Positions 24,105-35,477 of a DNA stretch of 64,000 bases are shown piece by piece; position 1 is the first letter of the stretch, and every line of letters starts with the position of its first letter. Under the pieces are notes generated by a model, which worked only from the letters and a program-made list of their open reading frames with translations, did no database searches and had not been told where the DNA came from. The DNA comes from Saturnia japonica. Its lineage: Eukaryota; Arthropoda; Insecta; Lepidoptera; Saturniidae. The stretch is taken from NCBI GenBank assembly GCA_033032175.1, contig CM065320.1, positions 14,217,413 to 14,281,412 on the forward strand, written 5' to 3'. The translations under genes and the position numbers were made by a program.

Positions 24105-24134
24105 TGCAGAACGGCAATTTCATAGGTAAAGACC
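24105..24134 (-). repeat. Mariner right terminal inverted repeat
   Basis: The complement begins 'ggtctttacctatgaaatt', identical to the left repeat for 25 bases. It lies upstream of the transposase start, with about 160 bases of 5' untranslated sequence between. Confidence 0.9.
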
Positions 24135-24160
24135 TATTATTATATTGCAAATTTAATGGA

Positions 24161-24372
24161 AAAAGAGAGGGTACAGAGAAAGTCTTTAGAGATATCTCTT
24201 TACTTGGAGCAGTCACACTGGTGGAATACCTTTACCCTAGAGAAGATTGCAGCCAAATGACCTTGCGTTAAGTTTTTGCAGATAGTGGGGTTTCCAGAGC
24301 TCCTTGTAAAAACGGGGTTCAAAATCAGTAATGTGCTAGTTGGTACCTCTGGTGTTGCAAGCGCCTAATTGT
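24161..24372 (+). mobile_element. Rep-C element, copy 2
   Basis: It lies just outside the mariner right end. 'ggtacagagaaag', 'tttacttggagcagtc', 'tggtggaatacctttaccct', 'gtttccagagctcc' and 'gttgcaagcg' match the other copies. The 'accatcaggcgg' end is missing. Confidence 0.75.
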
Positions 24373-25168
24373 CTATAGGCTAAAACTGAGGTAACATGCG
24401 CATGTCAGTCATTGCGTAAAATGTAGACTCAAGATGGCGGAGGCGAGCTTGTGTTTGCTCTCCCTTCGAGGTTTGTTGAAGGTTATCCGATTGCCTTCGA
24501 ACTTGGTTGGGCTCTAGGATAGAGTCACACTTGCCGAAGCTAAGGATAAGGATATAAATAAGAAGGACACCGTGTGGTTTTAGTAAGTAAGAGTCCGACA
24601 TAACCATCCCTTGAACGGCCCAGCTAAGGAGTGTACCTAATTCAGGATTTCTCCAAGAAAAAAAAGTCAAAACGCGAGTGTTACAGTGTCCGGGTAAACC
24701 TTGTCTTCTAAGCGGATTATTCCATCATTACTTGGGCACCAGAACTTCGGCAAATGTAAAGCCAGCAGAGAGTTTTGCTGCATTGTAGCTAGTAAGTATC
24801 GGCAACAGAAGAACTTACATTGCGGAATATAATAGCATGGATTCAGGTTCATACAAAAGATGATTGATGAAATAACGAATGTAAAAAAAAATAGTTTAGA
24901 AATCTCAATCGATTCTGGTTGTTTATTACCCAAATTATTATAACAAAATTATTACGAATAATAAAAACAAATTGCACATGTTTATAAAATTACTAGCGGT
25001 TTCCCGCGCTTCCGCCCTTATTTATTGTGTAGTAATTATTTCTGTCTTAATGACAGTTTTTATGGAAGATAGCCTAGCAATTATGAAATGAAGTATACTT
25101 CCCGTGTACGAAATTCCATCATAATCGGTTGAGAGTAAATTTTTTTTTTTTAATTTATGAATGCTTAA
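24373..25168. other. No gene recognised; possible old repeat at 24380-24680
   Basis: A 96-codon minus-strand frame (24380-24670) is mildly GC-rich but shows no domain and has no second copy here. The rest is AT-rich. Confidence 0.4.
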
Positions 25169-25380
25169 TCTGCAATGTAAGTATGTATATATAAAAGGAA
25201 AACATGACGGACTGATTGGGTGAAATTTGGCACATAAATAGTTATTAAGACGTAGGCATCCGTTGAGATCGGATTTTTGTAAATTCAACCCCTAAAAGGA
25301 TGTAACGGGGGTTCAAAACTTGTAGGGATTTTATTTGGTCGAATTAATTCAAGACGAGGGAAACCGTGGGGTACAGCTTG
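25169..25380 (+). mobile_element. Helitron-like small element
   Basis: It ends 'aaaccgtggggtacagCTTG|T' at 25380, the same end design as Hel-B, with 'ggggttcaaaact' inside. A TC at 25169-25170 after an A is a plausible start. The interior resembles 28094-28270 in inverted orientation ('tacaaattttgaacacccgtta'). Confidence 0.6.
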
Positions 25381-27194
25381 TAGTCTATAATTTGAGCAAT
25401 AACATAAGCTTCCCAAGTACATGGCTTGCACACGTCATTAATAAGAAAAATAAGAATTTCATTAAAAAAAACGATCAAGACGTTTATCGGGAAATAAGAA
25501 AAAAAAATACATACACAGACAGAAGTACATATTTATTCATAAATATATATATAGGTAAAATGTATGTGTATCTACTTTATCAAAAACAAAGCCGTCAACA
25601 CCCACCAGACACAAGCCGCGGCAATAAAATACAAACATAATGTGTTGGCAACATTAGCGTCCGCCGCGGGACAAGTTTCAACGTTATTTATCTACAAGTT
25701 GACACACCTCTTTCGCTTTACACTGCCATCAATCGACTTTAGTTTTTCGCTAACTATATTTTGCATTTTGAACGTACTGTTGTATTTCATATATTTCAGT
25801 TAATATATAATACAGTGAAATAAAATAAGTTGTTATAAATATTATATTCTCTTAGAAACCAATTTTGATGCTAAAATTATCCTGATATTGCCCAAAATAC
25901 CAGGAAATTTATTTTAGCTAATAGACCAGTTTTGACGATCTTTTTCGTGCTAGTAACTCCCCTAGCGGAAACGCAGAGGAACTAATATCGTTAGTAAAAA
26001 ACGATACGTTACTTCACAACTGAAAAATATCAAAACTTTTATTACACTTCTCTGCGTTTGAAAGGGATTCCTATCGAAAGAACGTGTATCGAATAGGAGA
26101 CACTTTTCATCTTGCTTAAAAACCTAAAACTAAATATATACGATATTTTCTGCACGGTGATATCGGTAGGAAAATGGTAGTGCATTATCAAGGCTGGTTA
26201 TCTACTACCCTCAAGTTGAAATTCTGTCACCAAGCATCTATTAGGTGTGTCCCGGCAGCTGCATTAGAGCCAGTCCACTCCATTTAACTTCAAGTGTAAT
26301 TTTGGCCATTCGCTAATGTTATAAAGAATTAAAAAAAAAACAGCATGGTTGACATTTTGTTCGACTGGCCACCGCTCTCGGTTTGTAAGTCTGCAGCAGA
26401 ATCTCAGGAAGAGGTTGCTATATAGATGATCTTATGACGTAAAGTCTAATATTTTGCAAGAAATAATAACAGACAAAACAGCAAAACAAAAATTTATCCA
26501 ATTTTATGAACACTTTGTAAACAGCGGCAAAATATTTAATAAATAGGAGTAGAATAAGATACAAGATATACAAGTAATACAATAAATGAAACTGAATGTA
26601 ATACAATCCTAAAGTAAGGAACAATAAAATACATAATATGTCGATGCAAAAATGTACGTTGAAAGGATACAATCGTTCTGGTCGAAAGAGGCCAAGAATA
26701 AAAAAAAAGTAAAAAAAGAACCTATCGGTATTTTCCTAGGTTTCTATCCTATACTTTGGCACATAGTTAAAATCATGTGATATTATGGCCATGATAAAAT
26801 AAATATTGTTATAATTCGGCACATTAATTTAGTGGGAATGAATTGTATAAAAATCCATTAAATCCAATATTCGACTATTATTGGAATGGCTGATATCCAA
26901 GAATAATAACTTTTTTCATAACAAAGTTCGTTATTGCTCAGGGATGAGGAAAGAATATTAATTTTCACCATTTGAACGATCATAAAAGGTAAAAATAATA
27001 TTACAGTGGGCCTACCGAGTAAGAGGATTGGAACGTAGCGTAATCAATTAATAATGGTTCAAGTGAGATATGTATTTTATGGTAACCTATTACAAATATT
27101 ATATACGCACTAATATTCTAAACCTTTTAGTCTATACAGATTTACGGTACGACCCTAATGAGCAAAGCAGTAACTGCGAGTAACCATGAATATC
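25381..27194. other. No gene; weak repeat at 25935-26110
   Basis: A pair of short inverted words (aaacgcagagg near 25973 and tctctgcgttt near 26050) flanks AT-rich sequence. The left part resembles 745-830. Frames at 25335-25803 and 26418-26672 are AT-driven and lack motifs. Confidence 0.4.
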
Positions 27195-27289
27195 AAGTAA
27201 GAACAACGATAGGCTACACGGGTGCGTCGGCAACAGGATGGCGAGTTGTTCGAATAAATTTAACGGGTGAAACTATTGGTCAAAGTTAG
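27195..27289 (+). mobile_element. Hel-B 3' terminal fragment
   Basis: 'gataggctacacgggtgcgt' leads to 'aacgggtgaaact' and then TTAG|T at 27286-27289. It matches 5155-5232. Confidence 0.7.
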
Positions 27290-28093
27290 TATAATTATAT
27301 TATTTAAATTGAATAACTTTAAAAATTTAAGCTGTCTTTAGTGATAATAAGCCGGAAGAAAATTTTCATTAAATTACTCATTCGCTTTTGTTTTTTTTTT
27401 TAATTATATTATAATTACCTTGAATTTCAGTCATAAAGTGATAGTCAAAAATTTTTTTAAACAATTACTAATCTACAGCATATGTTTCATTAACTCCTTT
27501 ACAATCATAGTAAAATTAAAACTACTGAGATAGATTTTATTACACTATGTACGGTTCAATACGGTATGAAACTACTGGGAGCTTTGTACTTCGCCCTTCT
27601 GTAGGAAGCCTATTAAAATATACTTTCTTTCGTTTAACCTTGAGACTGTTGGAGCTTACATTGAAAAGCGTTTCATGGTGAACTTCGGGAGGTGACTGAG
27701 AACTTCTAATTGTGCTTTTAGCCGCTTGTTCCAGAGGCTCAGGTCAATTTTACAATAAATTTATTAATTTGCATAACAAATGCTTTCGTTATAATATTGT
27801 TGCACCTTAATCAGCAAAGGCTTTCATCAAATAAATTTTAGAATAAAAATTTGTGAAGTTTGTTTGATATTTTAAAATAATAAGTAATTCAAAGCGTTGC
27901 GGATAGTGGATGGATGATCGTAAAGAATGCGAAGTAAGCGTAAGAAATCTTCTATTGCATAGAATAAACTATTACCTACGCCATTAAGGTGATAGACACA
28001 TAGTTTTGATTTCAGTATGTGCCTTTATTCCTTCGTTAACAAGTTGATAATTCTAGTCTAATATTTGATTTTTGATTGTCATATTATTAATCT
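27290..28093. other. No gene recognised
   Basis: AT-rich sequence without a second copy in the window. Confidence 0.4.
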
Positions 28094-28270
28094 CTAGCTG
28101 TTCCCCAAGGTTTCACTGGTGTTAAATTTATTAAACTAATTTGTCCATACAAATTTTGAACACCCGTTATACTTCTTCAGGGATAGCCCAATCCATTCGG
28201 TGGTTTGAGTTATGTGTTGATAGATCAGTCAATCAGTCAGTCATGGTCTCTTTTTATACATATTTAATGT
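28094..28270 (-). mobile_element. Helitron-like small element, inverted
   Basis: CTAG at 28094-28097 precedes 'ctgttccccaaggtttcactggtgtt', a diverged version of the Hel-B end. 'ccatacaaattttgaacacccgtta' follows, as in 25169-25380 inverted. Confidence 0.6.
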
Positions 28271-28289
28271 TACCCATGAACATTATCTG

Positions 28290-28482
28290 AAAATAATGGT
28301 AGATCCTTCTCTTCTTCCTTCGGCACAGCACAGCATGTTTTCCTCTTCCACACCAGCCTGCCACACGCCATCTCTTCAGTCATTCTCTGTACACGCATAT
28401 CCTCCTCAACACGGTACATCCAAGTTTTTTAGGGCACCCTCTCCTCGCTTACTATCATCCCTATTGTTTTTGTTTTTTAGAT
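28290..28482 (-). pseudogene. RTE-clade LINE C-terminal tail relic
   Basis: The minus strand reads KTWMYRVEEDMRVQRMTEEM, then VWKRKTCCAVPKEEE, matching the 'RWMdcVkdDM..kgv..emt.dR..WkrktccADPk' end of RTE polymerases. The plus-strand frame at 28296-28484 is its antisense shadow. Confidence 0.75.
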
Positions 28483-28484
28483 AA

Positions 28485-28840
28485 AGTACTAAAGTCGTTT
28501 TTGGTGAAATCTTAAAGTGACATGTTGTGGATTTTATTTTTAATTCATTAACTTAGGTTTTTGATCCTATTTTATGTAATATTGGCGGAGTTTTGCGTGA
28601 TATAGTTTGGTTATTGTGCATAAGTGAAGTGGATTATAAATACAAGCTGAAAGCATTCATTCTGAGGTCCCACAAAAACTTGCTAGAAAGTTCTAAAATG
28701 GGAGCCACTATTTTGTTAGGATACTGAATCGTCATAACACATGACACTATAATTCACTCGATAATGGCAGTAATGGTCTTTATTGGAGAGGACCGGTTTC
28801 CAAGTTGGGAGGAGGAGTAGGAGAAAACTACTAAAAACCG
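28485..28840 (-). repeat. Rep-G related repeat, inverted
   Basis: It is the reverse complement of 46590-46925, sharing 'tgacatgttgtg', 'atattggcgg', 'gtgcataagtgaagtggatt', 'gtcccacaaaaac' and 'gataatggcagtaatggtctt'. Only the part nearer its left end matches Rep-G copies 1 and 2. Confidence 0.75.
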
Positions 28841-29457
28841 TCAATAGACTTTTTGAAACCAAGAGACCTAGATTGAACTTCACTACACTTGACTGAACTA
28901 TTTTGAGACAATCCAAGTTTACGAAAGCAAAATAGAAGTAGAACATTCTTTGCAAATCGGTACCAAAAAGCCCGGACTTATCAACAACGTCAGTTTATTA
29001 GTTAGCTGACGTTCGATCATCCGTTTTATGCTGATGATGTGTTGTTGCTGCATTTTGTTGTAGATGCCCATCGGTCGCAGAGGTCATTGACGTGCCAATT
29101 GCAACTCGCATTCAACTGTACAAACGTAACTAACAACTCACGAGTACCGGAGTTCATTGATGCAATTTATTAGTTGGAATCTTGGCGCGGACTCGCTTAT
29201 TATGTCGTTGATGTGTTCTAGACAATGTGTGATTGGAGTGCATTATTATTGTCCTGAGAACTTACATATTAGATACTTTCATTGTTATTGACTTATTAAT
29301 TTATTCAAAACAAATCATCTGCTGCATGATAGTTGGTAGTAATCTGTAAATATATCTTAATTCTTTGAGGCTTGTATGTATTAAGATCACGTAAAATTTG
29401 CTATTTCAAATTATAATAAGTTGATCAGAATTATTAATATAATTAACAGACTAATAA
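28841..29457. other. No gene recognised
   Basis: Unique-looking sequence, slightly richer in GC at 29000-29210, no motif. Confidence 0.4.
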
Positions 29458-29848
29458 AATCTAATTAAGGTCTAATATGGGGCTACTAGGTAGTGTGCCT
29501 AAAATACTAGCAGCATTAATCCGCGTTGTATGGCAATGCCGATTTTTTGGACAAGATAAAAACCCGCCTTTTTGTCTAGAGTGGACTCCAACAAGCGACC
29601 TGCAATTTCACTAGTGTTTGAGTCGCTTGGAGGTTTCCACCGAAACAGCTGCGTTGCCAGCCTTCACAGTATTAGTTGAAAGATGGGATCAAGCCAAGGT
29701 ATCTACACAGATTGAATCCCAGATAAAAGCTTTGCCCAGCCTCCAAGGAACCATAAGGTCATACCGTCAGGTCTTTTACCGTTAACATGTATTAAGCCAG
29801 TAGGTTCTAAAATACTGACAGTTCCAACGCTGGTAAGAGCCCGATTTT
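29458..29848 (-). pseudogene. RLE-type LINE C-terminal relic, copy 2
   Basis: It matches 41758-42215 on the same strand, with about 100 bases missing after 'cctgcaatttcac' and many substitutions. The reading frame is broken. The end at the TAG stop is in the same position as in copy 1, so both are 3'-end copies of the same retroelement. Confidence 0.8.
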
Positions 29849-29894
29849 AAAGATTTAATAGATTAACTAACTAGTTGTGGTGACAAACAGATGA

Positions 29895-30090
29895 GCGGGT
29901 ACTATACCCTATGGACGCTTGTAATACCATACGTATCATTGATGTTGCCAGCCTTGTACCCCACTCCCCCCACCTTAAAAAGCAGTGGAACTACTCACCA
30001 CAGGAACACAATGCAATGTTAATTTATCTGCGATTTTCTGTAGGCTGGAGGTATTCCACCAGTCGGACTGTTCTCATGACATTTCTTTGT
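29895..30090 (-). mobile_element. Rep-C element, inverted copy
   Basis: 'tatggacgcttgtaatacca' begins a reverse-complement match to 58105-58320, ending with 'ggaggtattccaccagtcgg'. Confidence 0.7.
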
Positions 30091-31070
30091 GCCTTAACTC
30101 TCTTGAAATCCTAAGTTATAATCCGTGGTTAATGAAGAATAATTGACGAATGTCGGGCACAGAGGAAAGTACAGAATACGTACGGTGGCGGCTAAGCGCA
30201 CTGTTCTTTTTTCACTACAGCTCAAAACTAAAAAAGTAGTGAACGTTGAGAAATCACGTTGCAGGAGTTGCCATCATGCCGTCCTGCTTCAATTAGTTTA
30301 TTAGTACCATGGTAAAAGCCTAAAAGTTGATACTATAATTTGACTTATATACATACTATCTAGACCTAGAAAAGAATTACAATTTCCTACATCATTGGCG
30401 TTGAAGTTTTAAAATAAGAGTAGTAGCAGGTAGAAAGGTGAAAAACTAAAAATGCTAGAGCATTAAAGACCGCGGATAACAGTGTTATCACAGTTTTATC
30501 TTTACCGAAAGCTCAGGTTTTTATTAAAATCCGAATTGGGATATTATTATTTTTACCTCATACCTACGGTAAATAATAAAGGGCTTGAACTTTTATTGTA
30601 ATCTATTCCACGAATACAATCAAAACTTAATGAAAATATTTTATATTTTGGTCTAATAACATTATAACGATAATCTAAAATCGATCAATAATCTAAATTT
30701 AAAACGTTTTATCTAAATTTATATTATTGCAATTAAATACATTATATTGTTAATCATACGAGTTGTTTTTAAAATTAAATTTTCTTAACATCAAAAATAA
30801 AAACATGAAGTACACGTGATTATGGAATATATACGGTATGGTGGAAACTAAATAAATTATTTTACAGCCATAAAATCGTAACAAAGTGAAATTACGCGCA
30901 AAATTTGCATCACTTTAAAATATTTTGAGAAAACATCACTTTATTTTTTAACGGAAGTGTCTCAGTGCTAGGAATATTTCTACCATCCAGAAATAAACTG
31001 AAATTTCCCCGATAATAATAACCCCGTCGCGGCGTGTAAGGTGAAAAATCAACATAGGTAATTCGCAAAC
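30091..31070. other. No gene recognised
   Basis: AT-rich, mostly unique. An open frame at 30910-31095 on the minus strand contains the candidate first exon described next. Confidence 0.4.
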
Positions 31071-31073
31071 GTA

Positions 31074-31155
31074 ACTCACCTTCCCCGGAGAACATTCAGA
31101 CGTCAGTCTAGTAATCCATTACACACTCACACATACTACAGCGCATTATCACTGA
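31074..31155 (-). other. Candidate first exon with consensus splice donor
   Basis: On the minus strand a possible initiator TCAGT (about 31152-31156) is followed by an ATG at about 31095 (MFSGE). The donor AAG|GTGAGT at about 31075-31083 fits the metazoan consensus perfectly. Upstream lies the GC-rich patch at 31225-31310. No downstream acceptor or homologous protein could be identified, so a host gene is only suggested. Confidence 0.25.
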
Positions 31156-31224
31156 CACTTTCTTTTAATATATCAATAAATAACGAATTATGTCTTATGA
31201 GGGGGTTTATTTTTGTTACGAAAA

Positions 31225-31310
31225 TAGCCTCGGTGGCGCGGCGAACGCACGTATCTCGAATTCGCGACTGGCCGGTATCGAGCGAGCAACCGGCACCTCC
31301 CCGCTACTCT
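31225..31310. promoter_or_regulatory. GC-rich, CpG-containing patch, possible promoter
   Basis: An abrupt GC-rich island ('ggtggcgcggcgaacgcacg', 'gagcgagcaaccggcacctcc') in AT-rich DNA, with a TATA-like 'tttataatac' to its right at about 31318. Candidate coding starts lie on both sides: minus at 31095 and plus at 31420 (MPQRQNRSQFLQKSQG). A divergent promoter would look like this. An old transposon end is an alternative. Confidence 0.3.
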
Positions 31311-31889
31311 AAACCAATTTATAATACATACAGAGGCGCAGCATCCCTTGAAAATTTCATCATTTGATTTTGGATCGTTTAGGATTTAGTTTAAGGTAGG
31401 TTTTCGAACGGAAACAAGATGCCGCAGAGGCAAAATCGTAGCCAGTTCTTGCAGAAAAGCCAAGGGTGCGAATTTTGTGCGTTTTCTTCATTGGTATTTG
31501 TGTAATTGAAATTAGTTTTGTGCTATAGTTTTCAACCACTATATTTCTGAACTAGAAAATAAAAATATACACTAATATATTATACTAGTTAATAAATACT
31601 TTAATGATAGAAGACAAAATATGACAAAGATACAAAAAAATAGTATGTATAAATAAATAAATAATTAATAAACTAATTTAGGTAAATTTTAACATAGAAA
31701 TATGGTTTGTGAATGAAATACAATGATTTACCATTAAACCTAATAAGGGACCATGTACAATGCAAAGCTAACATATTAAAAGAAAACTAAATGTACACAC
31801 ACAATGTACATGCAAATTAACAAATCACGGCCACACCAATTTTGTTATTTCTAAAAGTAATATTGACAATTTTTATGCCATTAATTATG

Positions 31890-32180
31890 TAAATATTTAG
31901 ACTTCCCGTGTACAAAATTCCATTAAAATCGGTAAAGAATTAATGAAATTTTCGGATATTTTTTTTTTACGATTCCTAAAACTGTTATTGAACTTTTTCA
32001 TAACTTATTATTTATGGAATGACTTATAGTTCCTGTATACTAAATTTCACCAAAATCGACCAAGAATTAAGGAAAATAGACTTTTTTCACGATTTCTAAA
32101 AGTATTATTGAAATTTCTTATACTCTATCAATTGACCGATGACTTAAGTATTTCATAAGAATCGATCAAGCCGTTTATGA
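31890..32180 (+). repeat. Imperfect tandem repeat, about 120-bp period
   Basis: Blocks near 31903-32020 and 32022-32140 share 'cctgta.a.taaatttca..aaaatcg', 'aagaatta', 'cacgattcctaaaa' and 'tattattgaa'. A third, partial copy follows at about 32145. It ends in 'caagccgtttatgagttaaat', text common at the ends of small lepidopteran repeats. Confidence 0.6.
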
Positions 32181-32350
32181 GTTAAATTCGGAAACAGACA
32201 TAAAGACAAATATTTTTTTATGGCATGTTCATGACCTTTATCTTTCATATAGTGTGCCTATCGGGAAATTTTGGAAAAATATTAAATGTACAGACAGGAC
32301 TACAGATTTATTAATATATGTAGATAGATAAACAAAAAATGTTCACTTAA

Positions 32351-32869
32351 TCTATACAATTAATAAAATTGAAGTGGTTGTTTGTAATGTCAAAATAACA
32401 GCTTTTTACTAAATGCATATGAAAGTATATACGATACCTATAACAAAAGACCAATTTTAATTTTTTTTGTCTCTCTGTCTGTCTGTTTGTTGCGGGTAAT
32501 CTCCGAAACGGTTGGACCGATTTTGAAGGAAGTTTCACTGATAGATAGCTGATGTTATGGGGCTTAGGCTACTTTTATTTTAGAAAAAGAATTTGATTTC
32601 CGTACAATAAAAAACAACGTCATGGTGAATAAATTGGGGCGCCTAAAGGGCTTACGCCGAGTAAACTATAAGAGATATAGTTTATAAATTAATGTACTAC
32701 ATAATTGTAGGCAATAAAAATACCAACAAAAAAATCAGGGAGAGTATACGTCTATCTTCTAAGGAACACCCACAATAAGCATTTTTGTATTTAAAATAGC
32801 CGGGAGCGGGGAAGCAAGATTTGGCGGCCATTCTGTGGTCCACGTGAGCGAAGCCACGGGTATAGCTTG
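32351..32869 (+). mobile_element. Hel-A Helitron-like element, full length
   Basis: It starts TC at 32351 after an A and ends CTTG at 32866-32869 before a T. Near the 3' end 'cacgtgagcgaagccacggg' can form a hairpin. At 519 bp it is longer than the 36060 copy because it retains the segment with 'gtctgtctgtttgttgcggg' and 'ggttggaccgatttt'. Open frames within it (32347-32538, 32759-33031) are not genes. Confidence 0.85.
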
Positions 32870-33530
32870 TAGATGTATATAATATAAATTGTTGTTATAA
32901 ATTGGGATTAACGTTTTAGAGAAAAGGAAGAAACAAAACAGATAATGATGCTCTGTTAGGAAACTGAACCATTCTACAACTTTATCGATAATTGTCAATT
33001 GATGGTTAAACAATTTTGGCATCGCGCCCATACGGTGTCCGAGTAACTTACTACGTATATTGTGGCATATATTAAATTAGACTTAACCTAACATTTATTT
33101 ATAGAGACTTATTTTAACATATATGGTATGATCATATATGGGCCCGCAATGTGCAGATTTATGTCTAAAAGATCGTTATTCTTATCTAAGATACATTTTA
33201 AATTTGAGATCTTAATATTAAGACTAAGAGGCGCATCGTCGCAATTTTTCATGTCCTATTTAATTACATAGGATTTTTTAAACTTTAGAATATTATCAAC
33301 ATCAACAGATCAGTTCAAAAAAAAGTCTAACACGTATTCTTGTAGAAAATTGAACACTACAAAAAATGTCTCATGTCTTTTTATGATAAATTTACTCATT
33401 CAAATTATTCAAGGTCAAAGTTGAATTCACAATACGTTTTAATATTTTCTCACTTTTTTCAATTGTTATTTGATATGTTTTGTAGATTATTTAGTTTTTA
33501 TTAAAATATCTCAAGATTTAAAAAAACCGC
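32870..33530. other. No gene recognised
   Basis: Mostly unique AT-rich sequence. Confidence 0.4.
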
Positions 33531-33534
33531 ACCG

Positions 33535-33683
33535 GTGACTTTTGTGACCGTGACTATTTCGTAACTCTTGTCAAGTTTTATGGACATGTATGGAGATGCG
33601 TGCATGTTACAACGTGACAAAACAGTTTTATCCATATAAATGACAATAGGGACGAAACAGTCAATGTGACAAAAGTCACTCAT
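33535..33683. repeat. Fold-back (hairpin) element
   Basis: The left arm from 33535 ('gtgacttttgtgac') and the right arm ending at about 33680 ('gtgacaaaagtcac') are reverse complements over about 50 bases, roughly 80 percent identical by hand alignment, separated by about 50 bases. No TA-flanked or target-duplicated ends were found. It may be an old palindromic MITE or a transcribed hairpin. Confidence 0.75.
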
Positions 33684-33885
33684 CCACGCGTACTGTAAGT
33701 ATTCACATGCTTATAAAGTGACGCATAGCTACAGTAGGAATAATATTCAGTAGTTGATCTATTCGCTATCTAAGCTGATACTCAAACCTGTAAATCAAAG
33801 ATACAATAACAGGATTCCATTCGTTGCGGCTCTTATTGGATTGGATACCTACGCAGACGTTTGAAGTATTTGCAGATAGTAACTA

Positions 33886-34543
33886 CAGTGTAAACTCTTT
33901 ATAACGTTATACTTTATAACGATAAACTCCCTATAACGTTGAAGTGAGCCCAACTTGGTTGGTTTGCGTTAAAACCCACATATTGAAACACTCTTTATAG
34001 CGATACGCCATTCTCTATTACGAAGAAATGTGTTCATATTTTAAGACAGTAAATATTTATTATCGGTATTATTGTTTATTATCAGGTAACAAAAGACTTT
34101 GAATCTCCGAAACATCCGAGGTCGGTTTAGCTTTTTTTTATCATTAATTGCCTTGAACAAGTGCATTATGACGCATTGTTTTCTCGGAAATGATGGTCTT
34201 CGACCAAGCATACTGGGCACCTATCGTAGTATCAGTTGTAAACCTACTTTGAAACTGTTAACATGACCAGTAAACGGAAAGCGATTAGTGTTGACGAAAA
34301 AGTTTGATAGAAGAAGATATGAATAGAATACATAAAATAATACAAAACAAGTACTGGCATAGCAAAAAACGTCAGACAAAGTTATCAGACTATATGTGTA
34401 AACAATAATTTATAAGCATTTATTATCTAAGACATACATATTAAAAATTATTGTTAATTTGGTTGTTTTTTTGTTCACTCCATATAACGATAACGACCAA
34501 AAATGCTCAGTCCCTTGAGTTTCGTTATAAAGAGTTTACACTG
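33886..34543 (+). mobile_element. Pogo/Tigger-like DNA transposon remnant
   Basis: The 658-bp element has perfect 21-bp terminal inverted repeats (33886-33906 and 34523-34543) beginning CAGTGTAAACTC, with TA on each side (33884-33885, 34544-34545). CAGT-type ends plus TA duplication fit the pogo/Tigger branch of Tc1/mariner. Subterminal copies of 'ctttata.cgata' or 'ccatataacgata' recur near both ends. Only a relic of a transposase remains, so it is non-autonomous. Confidence 0.85.
34263..34420 (+). pseudogene. Relic of pogo-type transposase N-terminus
   Basis: An ATG at 34263 opens MTSKRKAISVDEKV and then TGA at 34305. After a one-base shift the frame continues LIEEDMNRIHKI. That is the start of a CENP-B-type DNA-binding helix-turn-helix (family form KRKalsieeKleIIee). 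No DDE catalytic part remains. The identification is by pattern only. Confidence 0.55.
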
Positions 34544-34545
34544 TA

Positions 34546-35477
34546 TTTCAATCTTGTAGATAAAGATTTGCTTAAAAATAAAATAGAATTAATGACTTAA
34601 CCATTCAATCTAATTTCAGAATAAGGCTGGCTCCGGAGCAAAAAATCACTATATTAGCAAACTTAAAGTTGTCACAAGTATTGGTGAATGAAGTTCAATA
34701 AAATCCAATAGGAAAGTTTTTATATAATGCACAAAAACTAGTCAGTACAACTACGGAATACATGGGAGATAAGTGACAACGTTCAATTGAAAATAGATAC
34801 AATCTAAAAATATTTTAAGTACAAAAAAACAAGTTTTAATAAGTACTTAATTCAACAATAAACAAGTACTTTTCACTACAAAACGCACTTGTCTTTTTAC
34901 TAAATAAAAATACGATTCGATTTGTTCACCAGTTGATTTTTATTGCACATAAAACTTTTAAAAATTCATTCTTTTACTCTGTTAGAAAAGATTAAAGAAT
35001 AAGTATCTAGTCAAAATTGATGTTAACAAATGAACACATAATATTATTATCTTATTATTATTATTATTTATTATTATTATCCTATATAAACATTTATTAC
35101 AATTATATTATCGTATTTGCGATACGGTTACGCACGTTCCTTGTGATTGAAATTTTTTAAGTAATAAGCAAACAGTCGATGCTAGCACCGAATAAATTTT
35201 GTTTGAAATTTTGACAATGCTATCTAAGAAACCCTTGACATAATAATAATATTTATAGTAAATCAATAGTTTTTTGTTATCACATTCATTGTTATACCCA
35301 ATTTTAATAATAGAAAATAAATCTTAAAATCTTGAATTTTGTATCTCGTTTACAAATACCTATTCATTGAAATAAATACATAATATATATGCTTTTATTG
35401 GTATAGAGATATTTCAATATGAAAACTTTAATAACAAAAAAATCTTTTGTTATAAAACCCGGCTGATTTCAAAACTT
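34546..35477. other. No gene; (ATT)n microsatellite at about 35041-35080
   Basis: AT-rich sequence with an imperfect run of att/tta units. Otherwise nothing. Confidence 0.5.

Larger units (their letters stand above)
22916..24134 (-). mobile_element. Mariner-family DNA transposon
   Basis: The terminal inverted repeats are identical for 25 bases (from 22917 inward and from 24134 inward) and almost so for 30. TA lies on each side (22914-22915 and 24135-24136), the target duplication of Tc1/mariner elements. At about 1.22 kb it is slightly shorter than a typical 1.3-kb mariner, matching an internal deletion in its transposase. Its right end is followed closely by Rep-C. Confidence 0.95.

Noticed and set aside
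24380..24670. 96-codon minus frame near mariner
   Set aside because: No domain, no start context and no conservation evidence; likely chance or old repeat.
28296..28484. 62-codon Ser/Pro-rich plus-strand frame
   Set aside because: Antisense of an RTE polymerase tail (WKRKTCCA on minus).
34263..34420. Host CENP-B-like gene
   Set aside because: Lies inside TA-flanked inverted repeats and stops after 14 residues, so it is transposon debris.
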